DNA of 64,000 bases, from NCBI GenBank assembly GCA_029783825.1, contig JAREIK010002279.1:63361-127360 (forward strand), in the 5' to 3' direction. The translations under genes and the position numbers were made by a program. Within the stretch, counting starts at the first letter, position 1. The number at the start of each line of letters is the position of its first letter. Shown piece by piece: positions 37,901-51,905 of this stretch. The notes beneath the pieces were generated by a model. It searched no databases. It was not told the origin of the DNA and worked only from the letters and a program-made list of their open reading frames with translations. The stretch is from Sapria himalayana. Its lineage: Eukaryota > Streptophyta > Magnoliopsida > Malpighiales > Rafflesiaceae.

Positions 37901-39519
37901 AAATTCTAAAATGACTAAACTCCTAAACCCCAATGCCCATAAATACTTAAAACATTAAATTAGTATAGTCCAAATAATAAATCATAAATCTAATTTTTAT
38001 TAGTATTCATTATAATTTAAATATTCATTTTAATTATTTATCAGTTTATTTTTATAGAAATATTAATTACAAAATAAATTATTAGTACGAGATATATAGT
38101 TTAAATAATTTATTTTTCATTAAAAAAATGCTTATAAAAAAGAAAAATTTTTAAAAATAAATAATTATTATTTAGTAATATATCTTATTTTGATTTTGAA
38201 TCATTTTAGATTTTGCAATTATATTTTAATTTATATTATTCTTATAAATACTAGTTTATTAATTTATTTATTGATCATTATTATAATATCTATCAATAAA
38301 ATTATTTAAATTGAGTTTACATTATATATAATTATTAATATTATTATAACTAAATATTATATTCACATTTAAAAAAATTAAAAATTATTATATTTTCAAA
38401 GGTTATAACCTTCAAAAATTAAAAAAATATCAAAAAATTAAATTTTTTGTTTTTTGATTCTTTAAATAAAAACTATAAATAACTAAAGGTCTAAACAATT
38501 AAATCACTAAACTCATAAACCACAAAACACCTAAATACGGAAACTATTAAACTGGTATATCCTGAATAATAAATAATAAATCTCAATTTTATTTGTATCC
38601 ATTCTAATTTTAAATATTAATTTTAATTATTTATTAGTTTATTATTAACGAATTATAAATTACAAAATAAATTATGAGTAAGACAAATATAATTTAAATA
38701 ATTTATTTTTAATAACAAACATATAAACTTATAAAAATAGCATAACATTAAAAAAATTCTTATTTAGTAATATATTTTACTTTGATTTGAATAAATTTAG
38801 ATTTTGCAAATACTCTTTAAATACTATCTATTTTATTAATAATAGTTTATTAATTTATTTTTTGATCATTATTATAATATCTAGACATGTAATTATTTAT
38901 ATTGAATTTAAATTACTTATATTTATAATGATTATTATAAATAAATATTATATTTACATTTGAAAAAATTTAAAAATTATTATATTTTCAAAGGATATAA
39001 CATTCAAAAATTAGAAAAAATAAAAAAAATAAATTTTATGTTATATCATTGTTTAAATAAAACTTATAAACCAGTAAATCTCTAAACACTTAAATCTCTA
39101 AACTCCTTAACACAAAAGCCCCTAAATACTTAAACCTTTAAACACGTAAACCTTAATTATAATTTAAATAATTTATTAAAATATTAATTAAAATAAATTA
39201 TGAGTGATACAAATTTAATTTAAATAATTTATTTTTCATCAAAAAAATATATAAGCTTATAAAAAGAATCAAAAACAAAAAAACAAAAATTATTATTTAG
39301 TAATAAATTTTACTTTGATTTTGAATAATTTTAGGTATTGCAATTATATTTTAATTTATATCTATCATATTAATAATTACATATTAATTTAATTTTTGAT
39401 AATTGATTTAATATATATCAATAAGATTCTTTATATTTTGTTTATATTATATAAAATTATAATGATTATTATTACAAAATATTGTATTTACAATTTCAAA
39501 AAATTTTAAAATTATTATA

Positions 39520-39545
39520 TTTTCAAAGGTTATAACCTTTGAAAA
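39520..39545. repeat. 26-bp perfect palindrome in a reverse-polarity monomer
   Basis: Same perfect dyad as at 7293-7318 (half-site TTTTCAAAGGTTA). Because it is self-complementary it looks identical in both array polarities. Many other reverse monomers have one degraded half (…AACCTTCAAAAATGA). Confidence 0.85.
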
Positions 39546-42500
39546 TGCGAGAAATATCAAAAATAATTTTTTTGTTATTTCATTGTTTAAATAAATCCTA
39601 TAAACCACTAAATGCGTAAATACTTAAATCAATAACTCCTAAATCTCTAAAATCCTAAAAAGATAATCCTTTTAAACTAGTATACCTTAAATAATAAATA
39701 AAAAATCTCAATATTATTTTTTCCATTATAATTTAAAATATTCATTTTAATTATTTATTCGTTTATTTTTATATAAATATTAATTACAAAATAAATTATG
39801 AGTTAGACAAATATAATTTATATAAATTATTTTTCATTAAAAAATATAGATAAACTTATAAAAAGAATAAAAAATTTAAAAATTAAAATTTATTATATAG
39901 TAATATATTTTGTTCTTCTTCTGAATAATTTTAGGTTTTGTAATTATATTTTAATTGATATCTATCTTATTAATAATCTTTTATTAATTTATTTTTTCAT
40001 CATTATTACAATATTTATCAATAAAATTGTTTATATTGAATTTATATGATATATAAATATAATGATTATTATAACTAAATATTGAATTCACTTTTTAAAA
40101 AAATTTAAAAATTATTATATTTTTAAATGTTATAACCTTTGGAAATATGAAAAATAATAAAAATAAATTTTTTGTAATTTTATTTTTTAAATAAAACCTA
40201 TAAACCACTAAATGCATACACAGTTATATCAGAAAACACTTAAACCACGTAATGCTTAAAAGAAGTATTATTAAAAATTAAAAATTATTATCAACTAATA
40301 TATTTTACTTTAATTTTGAATCAATTTAGGTTTTGTAAATATTTTTTGATTAATATCTATCTTATTATAAATAGTTTATTAATTTAATTTTTAATCATTA
40401 TTAAAATATCTATCAAAAAATTGTTTATATTGAATTTATATGATATATAATTATTAAAATTATTATAACTAAATATTGTATTCAAATTTCAAAAAATTTT
40501 AAATATTATTAAATTTTCAAAGGTTATAACATTTGAAAATGACAATAATTACAATTTTTTTTTGTTATATTATTGTTTAAATAAAACCTATAAATAACTA
40601 AATGCCTAAAAACATAAATCACTAAACTCCTAAATGAAAAAACCTCAAAATACTTAAACCATTAAACTGGTATATATTAATAATGAATCATAAATCTCAT
40701 TTTAATTTTTATTCAGTATAATTTTAAATTTATATTTTAATTATTTATCAGTTTATTTTTATAGAAATTTTAATTACAAAATAAATTATTAGTGAGACAG
40801 ATATAACTTAAATTAAATCGCCATACCCTAAATAATAAATAATAAATCTCATTTTTTTTTCATTATAATTTGTAATATTCATTTTAATTATTCATTTTTT
40901 ATTTTTATATAAATATTAATTAAAAAATAAATTATGAGTTAGACAAATATAATTTATGTAAATTATTTTTAATCAAAATAATATAGATAAACTTTTAAAA
41001 ATTAAAAAAAAATTAAAACAAAAAATTATTATTTAGTAATATATTTTGCTTTGCTTATGAATCATTTTATGTTATGTAATTATATGTTAATTAATATCTA
41101 TCTTTTTTATAATAGATTATCAATTTATTTTTTGATCATTATTAGAATATTTATCACTAAAATTGTTTATGTTGAATTTATATGATATATAAATATAATG
41201 ATTATTATAACTAAATATTGAATTCACTTTTGAAAAAAATTTTAAAATTATTAAATTTTGAAAGGTTATACCCTTTGAAAATATCAAAAAATAATAAAAA
41301 TAAATGTTTTGTTATTTTATTTTTTAAATAAAACCTATAAACCACTAAATGCATACACAATTAAATCAGTAAACACCTTAACCCAGTAATACCTAAATAC
41401 ATAAACCATTAAACTGCTATATAATACATAATAATAATAAATCTAATTTTAATATCTATTTATTATAGTTTTAAATATTCATTTTAATTATTAATTAGTT
41501 TATTTTTATAAAAATATATATTATAAAATAAATTATGAGTGCGACAAATATAATTTAAATAATTTATTTTAATCAAAAATATATATATATATATGCTTAT
41601 ATAAGAAGTAAAAATTTAAAAATTAAAAATAATTATCCAGTAATGTATTTTACTTTATTTTTTAATCAATTTGGGTTTTGTAAATATTTTTTAATTAATA
41701 TATATCTTATTATTAGTAGTTTATTATTTTAATTTTTGATCATTATTATAATATCTATTAATAAAATTATTTATATTGAATTTATATCATATATAATTAC
41801 TAATATTATTAAAACTAAATATTGTATTCACATTTCAAAAAATTTTAAATATTATTATATTTCAAAGGTTATAACCTATGAAAATTAGAAAAAATTACAA
41901 ACAATTTTTTTGTTATTTTATTGATTAAATAAAACATATAAACCACTAAATGCCTAATAACCTCAATTTCTAAACTCCTAAAAGACAAAACCTCTAAATA
42001 CTTAAACCATTAAACTTGTATACATTAATAAGAAATCATAAATATCATATTAATTTTTATTACTATAATTTAAATTTTTATTTTAATTAATTTTCAGTTT
42101 ATATTTATAGAAAAATTAAATACAAATTAAATTATTAGTATGATAGATCTAATTTAAATTAAACCAGTGTACCCAAAATAATAAATAATAAATCTCATTT
42201 TTTAATTATAATTTTAAATATTCATTTTAATTATTTATTTTTTTATTTTTATATAAATATTAATTACAAAAAGATTTATGAGTTACACAAATATAATTTA
42301 TATAAATTATTTTTCATACAAAAATTATAGATACCTTTGAAAAAAATTTTAAAATTATTATATTTTAAAAGGTTATAACCTTTGAAAATGAGAAAAAATA
42401 AAAAAAATTATTTTTTCTTTATTATTCTATTGTTTAAATAAAACCTATACCCCACTAAATGCCTAAGAATTTAAATCACTATAGTACAAAATCCTGATTC

Positions 42501-45500
42501 CCCTATATATATAATCCTTTAAATCGGTATACCCTAAATAATAATTAATAAATTTCATTTTTATTTTTTTTCATTATAATTTAAAAAATTCATTTTGATT
42601 GTTTAGTTTATTATTATTATATATGTATTAATTATAAAATAAATTATGAGTTAAAAATATAATTTATAAAATTATTTTTCATCAAAAAATTGATAAGCTT
42701 ATAAAAAGAATAAAAATTTAAAAACAAGTGATTATTATTTAGTAATATATTTTGCTTTGATTTTGAATCATTTTAGGTTTTGATATTATATTTTAAGTAA
42801 TATCAACCTTATTCATAATAGAATTTTAATTTATTTTTTGATAATTATTAGAATATCTATCAATAAAATTGTTTATATTAGATTTATATGATATATAATT
42901 ATTAAGATTATAATAAATAAATATTGTATTCACTTTTTAAAAAAATTTAAAAATTATTATATTTTCAAAGGTTATAATCTTAAAAAATTAGAAAAAATTT
43001 TAAAAATAAATTTTTAGTTATTTTATTTTTTAAATAAAACCTATAGGCCATTAAATGCTTACTTACTTAAATTAGTAAGATTATAAACCCCGAAACCCGT
43101 AAATACATAAACATTTTAACATCTATATATTACTTAATAAATAATAAATCACATTTTATTTCTATTTATTATAATTTTAAATATTCATTTTAATTATTTA
43201 TAGTTTAATTATTTAGAAAAATTAATTACAAAATAAATTTCGAGTAAGACAAATATTATTTAAATACTTTATTTTTAATCAAAAAAATATAAGCTTATAA
43301 AAAGGACACCTTTAAAAATTAAATATTATTATTTAGTAATATATATTGATTTGATTTTGAATCATTTTGTGTTATGTAAATATATTTTAAATAATATTTA
43401 TATTATTAATAATAGTTTATTAATTTAATTTTTGATCATTATTATAATATCTATGATTAAAATTGTTTATATTGAATTTATATCATATATAATTAGTAAG
43501 ATTAATATAATTATACATAGTATTCACATTTCAAAAAATTTTAAAAATTATTTTATCTTCAAAGGTTATAAACGTTGAAAATCAGAAAAAATCTAAAAAT
43601 TTTTTTTTTATTTTTATTATATAAATAAAACCTATAAACCACTAAATACCTAAAAACATAAATTGATAAACTCCTAAACGACAAAATTCCTAAATAATCA
43701 AACCATTAAACCGATATACCACATATAATAAATCATAAATCTCATTTAATTTGTATTAATTATAATTTTAAATATTCATTTTAATTATTTATTAGTTTAT
43801 TTTTTATAGAAATATTAATTACAAAATAAATAATGAGCGAGACATTTATAATTTTAATAATTTATTTTTAATCAAAAAAAATATAAGCATATAAAAAGAA
43901 GTAAAAATTTAAAAACAAAAATTATTATTTAGTAATATATTTTACTTTGATTTTGAATCATTATATATAGATTTTCGAATTATATTTTAATTACTATCAA
44001 TCTTATTAAGAATAGTTTATTAATTTATTATTTGATCAATTTTATAATATCTAATAATAAAATTACTTATATTGAATTTAAATGTCTTATAATTATTAAG
44101 ATTATTATAACAAAATATTATATTTACATTTGAAAAAAATTTAAAAATTTTTATATATTCATAGGTTTTAACCTTCAAAAATGATAAAAAATCACGAAAA
44201 TAATTTTTATTTTATTATTTAAATAAAACTTATAAACCACTACATGCCTAAATATTTAAATCTCTAGGCACATTAAACCGAAAACCCCCTAAATACTTAA
44301 ACCATTAAACATATATAACCTAAATAATAAATACTAAATCTCATTTTTATTTGTATTCATTATAATTTTAAATATTCATTTTAATTATTTTTTAGTTTAT
44401 TTTTATAGAAATATTAATTACAAAATAAATAATGAGCGAAACATATATAATTTAAATAAAAATTATTTTTTATTAAAAAAATATAAGCTTATAAAAATAA
44501 ACAAAATTTCAAAATTTAAATTTTTTTTTGTAATAAAATTTACTTTGATTTTGAATTATTTTGGGTTCTGCAAATATATTTTAAATAATATCTATCTTAT
44601 TAATAATAGTTTATTAATTTCATTTTTGATCATAAAAATAATATATATTAATAAAATTTTTTAATTTGAATTTACATCAAATATAATTATTAAGATTATT
44701 ATAACTAAGTATTGTGTTCATATTTTATAACTATTAAAAAATTATTATATTTTTAAAGGTTATAACATTTGAAAAGCACGAAAATTCATAAAAATAAATT
44801 TTTTGTTATTTATTTCATAAAATAAAACCTATAAACACCTAAATGTGTAAACATATAAATCAATAAACTCATTAATCCTAAAACCACAATAAACTTCAAC
44901 AATTAAATAGTTATAACCTAGATAATAAATCATAAATCACATTTTTATTAGTATTCATTATAATTGTAAATATACATTTTAATTATTTATTAGTTTATTT
45001 TTATAGAAATATAAATTAAAAAATAAATTATTTGTAAGACAAATATAATTTAAATATTTTATTTTTCATCAAAAAATATATAGGCTTATAAATTGATACA
45101 AAAATTTAAAAATTTAAAATTAATATTTCGTAAAATATTTCACTTTGATTTTGAATCATTTTAGGTTTTGAAAATATATTTTAAACAATATTTATCTTAT
45201 TAATAATTGTTTATTAATCTTTTGTATGATCATTTTTATAATATATATCAATATAATTGTTAATATTAATTTATATGATATATAATTATTATGATTATTA
45301 TTACTTCATATTATATTCACTTTTCAAAAAAAATTATAAATTATTATATTTTCAACGTTTATAAGATTCAAAAATGAGAAAAAATAACAAAAATAATTTT
45401 TTTTATTTTATTTTTTATATAAAACCTATAAACCACTAAATGACTAAATTCTAAAATGACTAAACTCCTAAACCCCGAAGCCCATAAATAGATAAAACAT

Positions 45501-46767
45501 TAAATTAGTATAGTCCAAATAATAAATCATAAATCTAATTTTTATTAGTATTCATTATAATTTTAAATATTCTTTTTAATTATTTATCAGTTTATTTTTA
45601 TAGAAATATTATTTACAAAATAAATTATTAGTGCGACATATATAGTTTAAATAATTTATTTTTCATTAAAAAAATGATTATAAAAATGGCAAATTTTTAA
45701 AAATAAATAATTATTATTTATTAAAATATCTTTTTTTGATTATGAATTATTTTAGATTTTACAATTATATTTTAATATATATCATTCTTATAAATACTAG
45801 ATTATTAATTTATTTATTGATCATTATTATAATATGTATCAATAAAATTATTTATATTGAGTTTACATTATATATAATTATTAAGATTATTATAACTAAA
45901 TATTATATTCACATTTAAAAAAAATTTAAAATTATTATATTTTCAAAGGTTATAACCTTCAAGAATTAAAAAAAATCAAAAAATTAAATTTTCTATTTTT
46001 TCATTCTTTAAATAAAAACTATAAATCACTAAAGGTCTAAACAATTAAATCACTAAACTCATAAACCACAAAATACAATAATATTTTAGAACTATTAAAA
46101 AATTATTTTATTTTCAGAGGTCATAACCTTTGAAAATCATGAAAATTCATAAAAATAAATTTTTTGTTATTTCATTGATTAAATAAAACCTATAAATCAA
46201 TAAATAAAACCTGAATGTGTATTCATATAAATCAATAAACTCATTAACCCAAAAACCACAATATACTTAAACCATTAAATAGGTATACCCCAAATAATAA
46301 ATCATAAATCTCATTTTTATTGGTATTTATTATAATTTTATATATACATTTTAATTATTTATTAGTTTATTTTTATAGAAATATAAATTAATAGTTAGAC
46401 AAATATAATTTAAATAATTTATTTTTGATCAAAAAATATATAAGCTTATAAATCGATACAAAAATTTAAAAATTTAAAATTAATATTTAGTAAAATATTT
46501 CAGTTTGATTTTGAATCCTTTTAGGTTTTCTAAATATATTTTAAACAATATTTATCTTATTAATAATTGTTTATTAATCTTTTGTATGATCATTATTATA
46601 ATATATATCAATATAATTTTTAATATTGAATTTACATGATATATAATTATTAAGATTATCATAACTAAATATAGTATTCACATTTAAAAAAAATTTTAAA
46701 ATTGGTATAGTTTCAAAGGTTATATTAAATTTTGTTATTTTATTTTTTAATTAAAACCTATAAACCA

Positions 46768-46775
46768 CTAAATGC
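46768..46775. repeat. Left target-site duplication of hAT-2 (CTAAATGC)
   Basis: CTAAATGC, the reverse complement of GCATTTAG, directly precedes hAT-2 and is repeated exactly at 53895-53902. It is the same octamer that flanks hAT-1, in the same satellite position but on the opposite strand. Confidence 0.88.
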
Positions 46776-47745
46776 TTGGGGTGCTCATGGGACGCGACGG
46801 GATTGGGATTACAAATCTCCAGTCCCTTCTCATAGTTCGGATATTTTTTTTGAAGATCCAGACCCGTCCCATAAGTTGAAAATATCAGGATGGGATGAGA
46901 TGGAGATTGGAGATTTTGGGTAGGAGAAAACCGTTATTGGATGGAACGGAGTTTGGACATTTTTTTTTCAATTTATTTTTTTCAAACCGGCCAAGTTAGT
47001 TCATGACGAAACCTTTTGTTGTACTATTTATCATTCCTTAGTTACGTATCTTTCAAACTCAAATTGAGTCAATTTTGTTTTGTCAAATAGGCTGAATACT
47101 ACAAGCGAATTCCATTACCTTGTCAAAAGCTTTGATGTGCAGAAAAGGATAGAAATGTTAAATAGAACGGGACCGAGTTGTGTGCTTAATTTGGTTCTTT
47201 GTTTTTTCACAAGTTGGCTTTGTTCCGCCGAGTGAAAGTTAACCATAATAGCAATACTACATTTTTTAAACAATTACTTAAAATATTAAGGAATAACTAA
47301 AGATGACCACAAACATTGGTAGCATCAATTACTACTTAAGTAATTGCTAAAATTAGGCAGCTTAATATAACAAAAAAAATACAACTAATAACAACAATGA
47401 TAATTATCATTTCAAAGGTTCATCCCGGAACAACAACGAAAATCCAAACCCAATTAATTATCTCTTCTACAACTCCTCCCTTTTCTTCCTCCACTATAGA
47501 AGGACAACCAGAGATGAAAACGTGTTAATCATGTAGACATAAATTCTAAGATGAAAGAGTAATAAAAAAACAAAATATTACCTTATAAAATTTAATACAC
47601 TCATTCCAAATTTAGTTGGCCAACTATAGTTGGAAGAATATTTGGATCTTGAGACCCCTCTGAAAATTGTAATTGAACCATTATTTTATTAAATTGAATG
47701 AATAAAATAAGTAAAAGTGAAATTAGAATTTACAAGATTTGTATA

Positions 47746-48414
47746 CTAACCTGATTCATTATCTTCAAGGTCTCGAACTAATTCTTCAATTTCAATAGGT
47801 TTGTTTGAGCTTCTCAACCAATCTTGTAGACATATGAGAACTTCAGCTGTAATAGGTGTTAAAGAACTCCTAAATTTATCTAAAGTTCTCCCCTTAGTGC
47901 TAAATGTAGATTCGTAAGCCACAGTAGATGCTTGGATAGCAAATACATCCCTTGCTACATTTTCCAAAGAAGGATACCTAACCTCATTACCTTCCACCAG
48001 TTTAGAAGATCAAAATCAATTCTATTTTTATCAAGTTTGTCCTCCAAGTACCTATCCAACTCTTCCAAAGCTGCAACTTCTTGTTCTTTCTCCAATTCAA
48101 CAAAAAAATCATCAACATAAGTATCACTACCATCAAAGAAATCATCATTTTTCTTCAACACAATAGAAGAGAAATCATCTTCTTTTGATTCATCTTCATT
48201 TAAATCTTTATAATCATCCATCAATTCATTTAAAGAATTTATAACATTTTTCAGCAAATTTTTAGCCAATTCCTCTTCATAATGCTAAGTGTATTTAACC
48301 TTGAGATATTTGAGCTTATGTCTAGGATCCAATACTACTGCAACAAAAAGCATAATATTTGTTGATTGAAGAGAACCCCAATATTAGTTGAATTTATGCC
48401 TCATTTATATACAT
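47746..48414 (-). pseudogene. hAT-2 transposase pseudogene, C-terminal part
   Basis: Minus-strand continuation of the gene that starts at 53535, separated from its N-terminal part by hAT-3. 48269-47955 encodes the acidic linker (SKEDDFSS, DTYVDDFFVELEKEQE, ELDRYLED) and DFDLLNWWK. One frameshift after WWK leads to 47997-47746, with NEVRYPSLENVARDV, the catalytic Glu region VAYESTFST and the dimerisation motif LICLQDWLRSS. LLNWWK and RYPSLENVARDV are closer to the usual plant hAT consensus than the hAT-1 copy. A CAG/GTTAGT just before the stop could be a splice donor to a 3' exon, but this is speculative. Confidence 0.9.
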
Positions 48415-48422
48415 ATTTCAGA
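48415..48422. repeat. Left target-site duplication of hAT-3 (ATTTCAGA)
   Basis: ATTTCAGA before hAT-3 matches ATTTCAAA at 52062-52069 after it, at seven of eight positions. This is the hAT length, with one later substitution. Confidence 0.8.
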
Positions 48423-48740
48423 TATAGGTGTCAATCGGGCCGCGCCGGCCCTGCCCTACACGAGGCATGGCATTGTTCGGTCGTGCGTGGGCCGGCCCCG
48501 CGTGGGAAAATACCGTGCCCGGGCCCATGCCGTGCCTGGCCTATGCCGTGCCATGCCTGACCCAGCACGGTTTGACCCGTAGCACGGCACACCGACACAG
48601 GTTCGTCCCATGCCGGGTTTCCCCCGAGCCCGACCCCGTGATTGCCCCACACCCCTCCCGCAAAAAAGACCGCAAGTCGGGTCTGATTGGACCCAACCCG
48701 TTGTCCCACTCCCACGAGGCCTGAACCAACCAAGATCGCT
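48423..48740. repeat. GC-rich left subterminal region of hAT-3
   Basis: Dense GCCGTGCC, CATGCC and GGCCCG motifs occur in both orientations in an otherwise A/T-rich window. This is the typical arrangement of transposase-binding sites near hAT ends. Overlapping ORFs on both strands (48366-48800) are by-products of the GC-rich repeats and are not genes. Confidence 0.75.
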
Positions 48741-48900
48741 CCCCAACGAAAAAAAAATTAATAAAAAATAAAATTTTCCGCCGTTAGATCTCGCCTCCAA
48801 TGGCTAGGGGGCAGAATCCAACGACCCTCATGATCCTGCCCCCTAAAAAATTCAAAAAATTTTAAAAAATTCTTTTTTAAAAAAAATTATTATCTTTAAT

Positions 48901-49190
48901 CTATAAATTCCACCCCCTCTCTTTAACATTTATGTTTTTCATAAAAATAAATTCTCTCAAATCATTCTATTTCTCTCTCAAAAATTTTGCTTCTCTCTCT
49001 CTTGGGACTCAAGATTTCAGCATTCGGCTTGGATTTTCGGGAATCTCAACTTTAGTTTTGAACATTAGAGGTTGACTGTGGTGCACCGTGCACGTGAACG
49101 ACCTCACTACTTTTACCGAGTAATTTATTTTATGTTTTTTTAACTTTCTCTCTCTATCTCTCTCTCTCTAGTTTCTCTCTCTATACCAAA
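48901..49190 (+). promoter_or_regulatory. Possible promoter and leader of the hAT-3 transposase
   Basis: A TATA-like CTATAAATT at 48901-48909 is followed by pyrimidine-rich runs (CTCTCTCTCT near 48990-49000 and 49145-49185), as often seen in plant core promoters and 5' leaders. The first Met codon of the reading frame follows at 49259. The call is based only on position and composition. Confidence 0.3.
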
Positions 49191-49258
49191 ATTAGAAAAA
49201 AGTAAAATCAGTCTTCTAGTCTCTATTAAACTATTCTTAAAAACAAAAATCCTAAAAA

Positions 49259-51370
49259 ATGACAAATACAACTGAAACATATATAAATTTAGAAAATAAA
49301 AATATTACATAGAGGTCTAAGGCTGCTGAAACTTTAGTTTCTCCAGTCGTCTCAACCCAAACTTGTAAAAAACAAAAAACTAGGAGGAATTCAGTAGTTT
49401 GGACTCATTTTAATATAATAAAACAAAAAAATATTAGGGGTGAGGAACAAGAAATGGCACAGTGTAATTATTGTATGAGACTTTTAACATGTATGAGTTC
49501 ATTTAGGACTGGGCACCTTAAAAGTCATGCTGAATTATGCACAAAAATATATGGACCATTAGATCCTAAGCAAACCCAACTTGGCACTGCATTTTTTGAG
49601 ACTGGATCAAGTACAGTCTCAAAGTTTACTCCCTTCATATACTCTAGCGAGTTGGGTAGGGACGGCATGGCTAGACTTATCACATTGATGGGTCTTCCGA
49701 TCAGATTTTTGGAAGATCCAAGGGTAGTGCGCATCATGCAAACATATTTTCAGCATGCTTATCATAGGATTCCTAGGTCCACATCTAGGAATGACATACT
49801 AAAGATATATAAGTTAGAAAAACAAAAAAGAATTAATGAATTTATGGCATATAGTGGAGTGGTGTCCGTGACGTCCGATATCTGGACAAGTCACGATGAA
49901 TCTTCTTATGTATGTCTCACCAGCCACTATGTAGATTCAAACTGGACAATCAATAAAAAAATTTTAGGATTCTCTGAGATTCTTCATCCTCATGATGTCC
50001 CGGCCATTTTTGAGTGCATGATGAAAATCTTTAGGGAATATAAAATTCAAAATAAAATTTTTAGTGTCACCTTCGATAACGCATTTAATAATGGAGTAGC
50101 GATAAATATGTTTGTTAGGAATATTAGAGATGCACCATTAGGAGAGATCTTTCATGACATATGTACGTGTCACGTGATTAACCTGATTGTTCAAGCGAGT
50201 ATGAAGGTGTGTTCCCCCGCGTTGGATAATATACGTAATGCACTAAAATATATTCGCACTCATTACAGACAACAATAGTTTGGTAGTCTCTATTTGTCTA
50301 TGAATCTTAAGAAGAAGAAATTCCAATCGGATGTGAGACATCGTTGGAATTACATGTACATGATGTTAGAATCATGTGTTAGATACGAACACATGATATC
50401 CAACTACGTCAATAGTAGGAGTGACGAACTAATTATTGACGACACTGACTAGGCTTCAGAAATTTCATTTATACAATTCCTGAAGATTTTTTATGACACG
50501 ATGAACATGTGTTCGTCGGTTTATACGCCCACTACTTGCATTGCATTCCAGTGCATATGCAACATTAGTAGCATATTTAGGAAGTATCGAGCTGACGCGA
50601 CACTTAGCCATATGGTTGTAGAGATGGAAACCAAGTACTTGAAGTACTGGTCAAACGTTCCATCTCTTTATTGCCTAGTCGGATGCATTGACCCTAGGGT
50701 TAAGGTGGAATGGGTAGAAAACACCCTAACTTACATTTCCTCGTGCATGAACCTTGAAGAGCCACCTGAAAGGGTTCATTCACGAGAAGTTGACTGACCT
50801 ATTCACATACTACGATACTAGGTATGGTGGTGGTAGTAGTTAGACTGTGATTACGGACATTGATATCGTATTCGAAGATGACGATTTTTCCATTCAGCTA
50901 GCGAGAGGGAAACGTAGGGGTGGACCATCACATAGGAGCGAGATTTCTCGGTACTTAGATACCGATTACTGCTCAATCCTATCACATTCTGATACTAAGA
51001 ATCTTAATTTATTATAGTGGTGGAAATCACATGAGTCCACCTTTCCCGTGCTATCTAGGATGACACAAAATCTACTGACTCCTCTGGTGTCGAGCGTAGC
51101 ATTGGAGTCTACTTTTTCTGTTACAGTGAACGTGATTTCGGATAGGAGATCGAGATTACGTCCAGATATTATTGAGGCCATGGCTTGTTTGAAGGATTGG
51201 AAGGATTCGAGGTTTAGCATCCATGATCGTGCTGGAGCTGGGAGTGGGACAGGGATGCAACCGCATTCACTGCGATGGCGGAGGAGTTGATTGCTGATGA
51301 TGATGATCTATATGATACTGATCTTGATGTTGCGGCTGATGATGATCATGATATGCCGATTGATGTTTGA
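49259..51370 (+). pseudogene. hAT-3 transposase, near-complete but disrupted
   Basis: BED-finger hAT transposase. Starting MTNTTETYINLENKNIT, the frame meets a stop, then continues into a complete-looking BED finger (CNYC, then GHLKSHAELC, giving C-x2-C and H-x3-H). 49454-50278 is one 274-residue open stretch with the first catalytic Asp in SVTSDIWTSHDES, the second in SVTFDNAFNNG, and CTCHVINLIVQ (C-x-H). Stops follow at 50276 and near 50450, between which RHRWNYMYMML keeps the conserved Trp. 50501-50797 has LVGCIDPRVKVEW. A frameshift near 50760 and further stops precede WWKSHESTFPVLS, VALESTFSV (catalytic Glu region) and IIEAMACLKDWKD (dimerisation). A last frameshift near 51250 precedes an acidic tail ending MPIDV at 51370. 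All domains are present in order and there are few lesions, so inactivation is relatively recent. Confidence 0.92.
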
Positions 51371-51770
51371 TGATGATCTACTCTTTTTTGATTTCAATGT
51401 TTTTTTATTAATTGTACGCTTTGTTTGTACGTTGTGTTGAAACTATAATTTATTTGGTTCAGACATTCGGTTTCAAATGACTGATTAGTCATTTTTCATT
51501 TGAGTTGCTTATGTTTTTTATTAATTTTTATTTTTATTAACAAAATTGTATTGATTTATTTGTTTTTTTGTTTTAATTTTTCATTTAAAAATTTATAACT
51601 TTATTATATAAATATAATAAATTTTAAACCAATTTTAAATTACATTAAAAAAAATTTAAACTTTGTTATTTTAATAAATTTTAACATTTTTCATATTATA
51701 AATATATAATATTATACATTATCTAAAATTTAATATATATTTTAATAATTTATATAAATAAAATAAAATT

Positions 51771-51905
51771 AAAAAAAATTAAAAAAAATTAAAAAAAATT
51801 AAAAAAAATTAAAAAAAATTAAAAAAAAATTAAAAAAAATTAAAAAAAATTAAAAAAAAATTAAAAAAAATTAAAAAAAATTAAAAAAAATTAAAAAAAA
51901 AAATT
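51771..51905. repeat. Phased A-tract repeat, period 10 bp, in hAT-3
   Basis: About thirteen units of AAAAAAAATT stand head to tail, with a few units of 11. A-tracts repeated at about one helical turn are known to bend DNA strongly. The repeat lies directly inside the GC-rich right subterminal region. Confidence 0.9.

Larger units (their letters stand above)
34918..46775 (-). repeat. Reverse satellite array, segment 2
   Basis: Gene-free array of about twenty monomers in reverse polarity. Reading downward on the minus strand, octamer-tract types near 44850, 44270, 43660, 43050, 42500, 41990 and 41380 correspond in order to the forward types at 15760, 16360, 16980, 17580, 18140, 18900 and 19490. 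A second run near 37300, 36740, 36160 and 35590 repeats the first four at an offset of about 7.5 kb. A truncated join occurs near 46075-46085, where AACCACAAAATAC is abutted to a different monomer's TAATATTTTAGAAC. The plus ORF at 45736-45918 is monomer translation. Confidence 0.82.

Noticed and set aside
48366..48800. Cluster of six overlapping ORFs on both strands with high Gly/Pro/Arg content
   Set aside because: They lie in the GC-rich subterminal repeats of hAT-3, cross the element boundary, and are open in several frames at once because stop codons are rare in GC-rich sequence.
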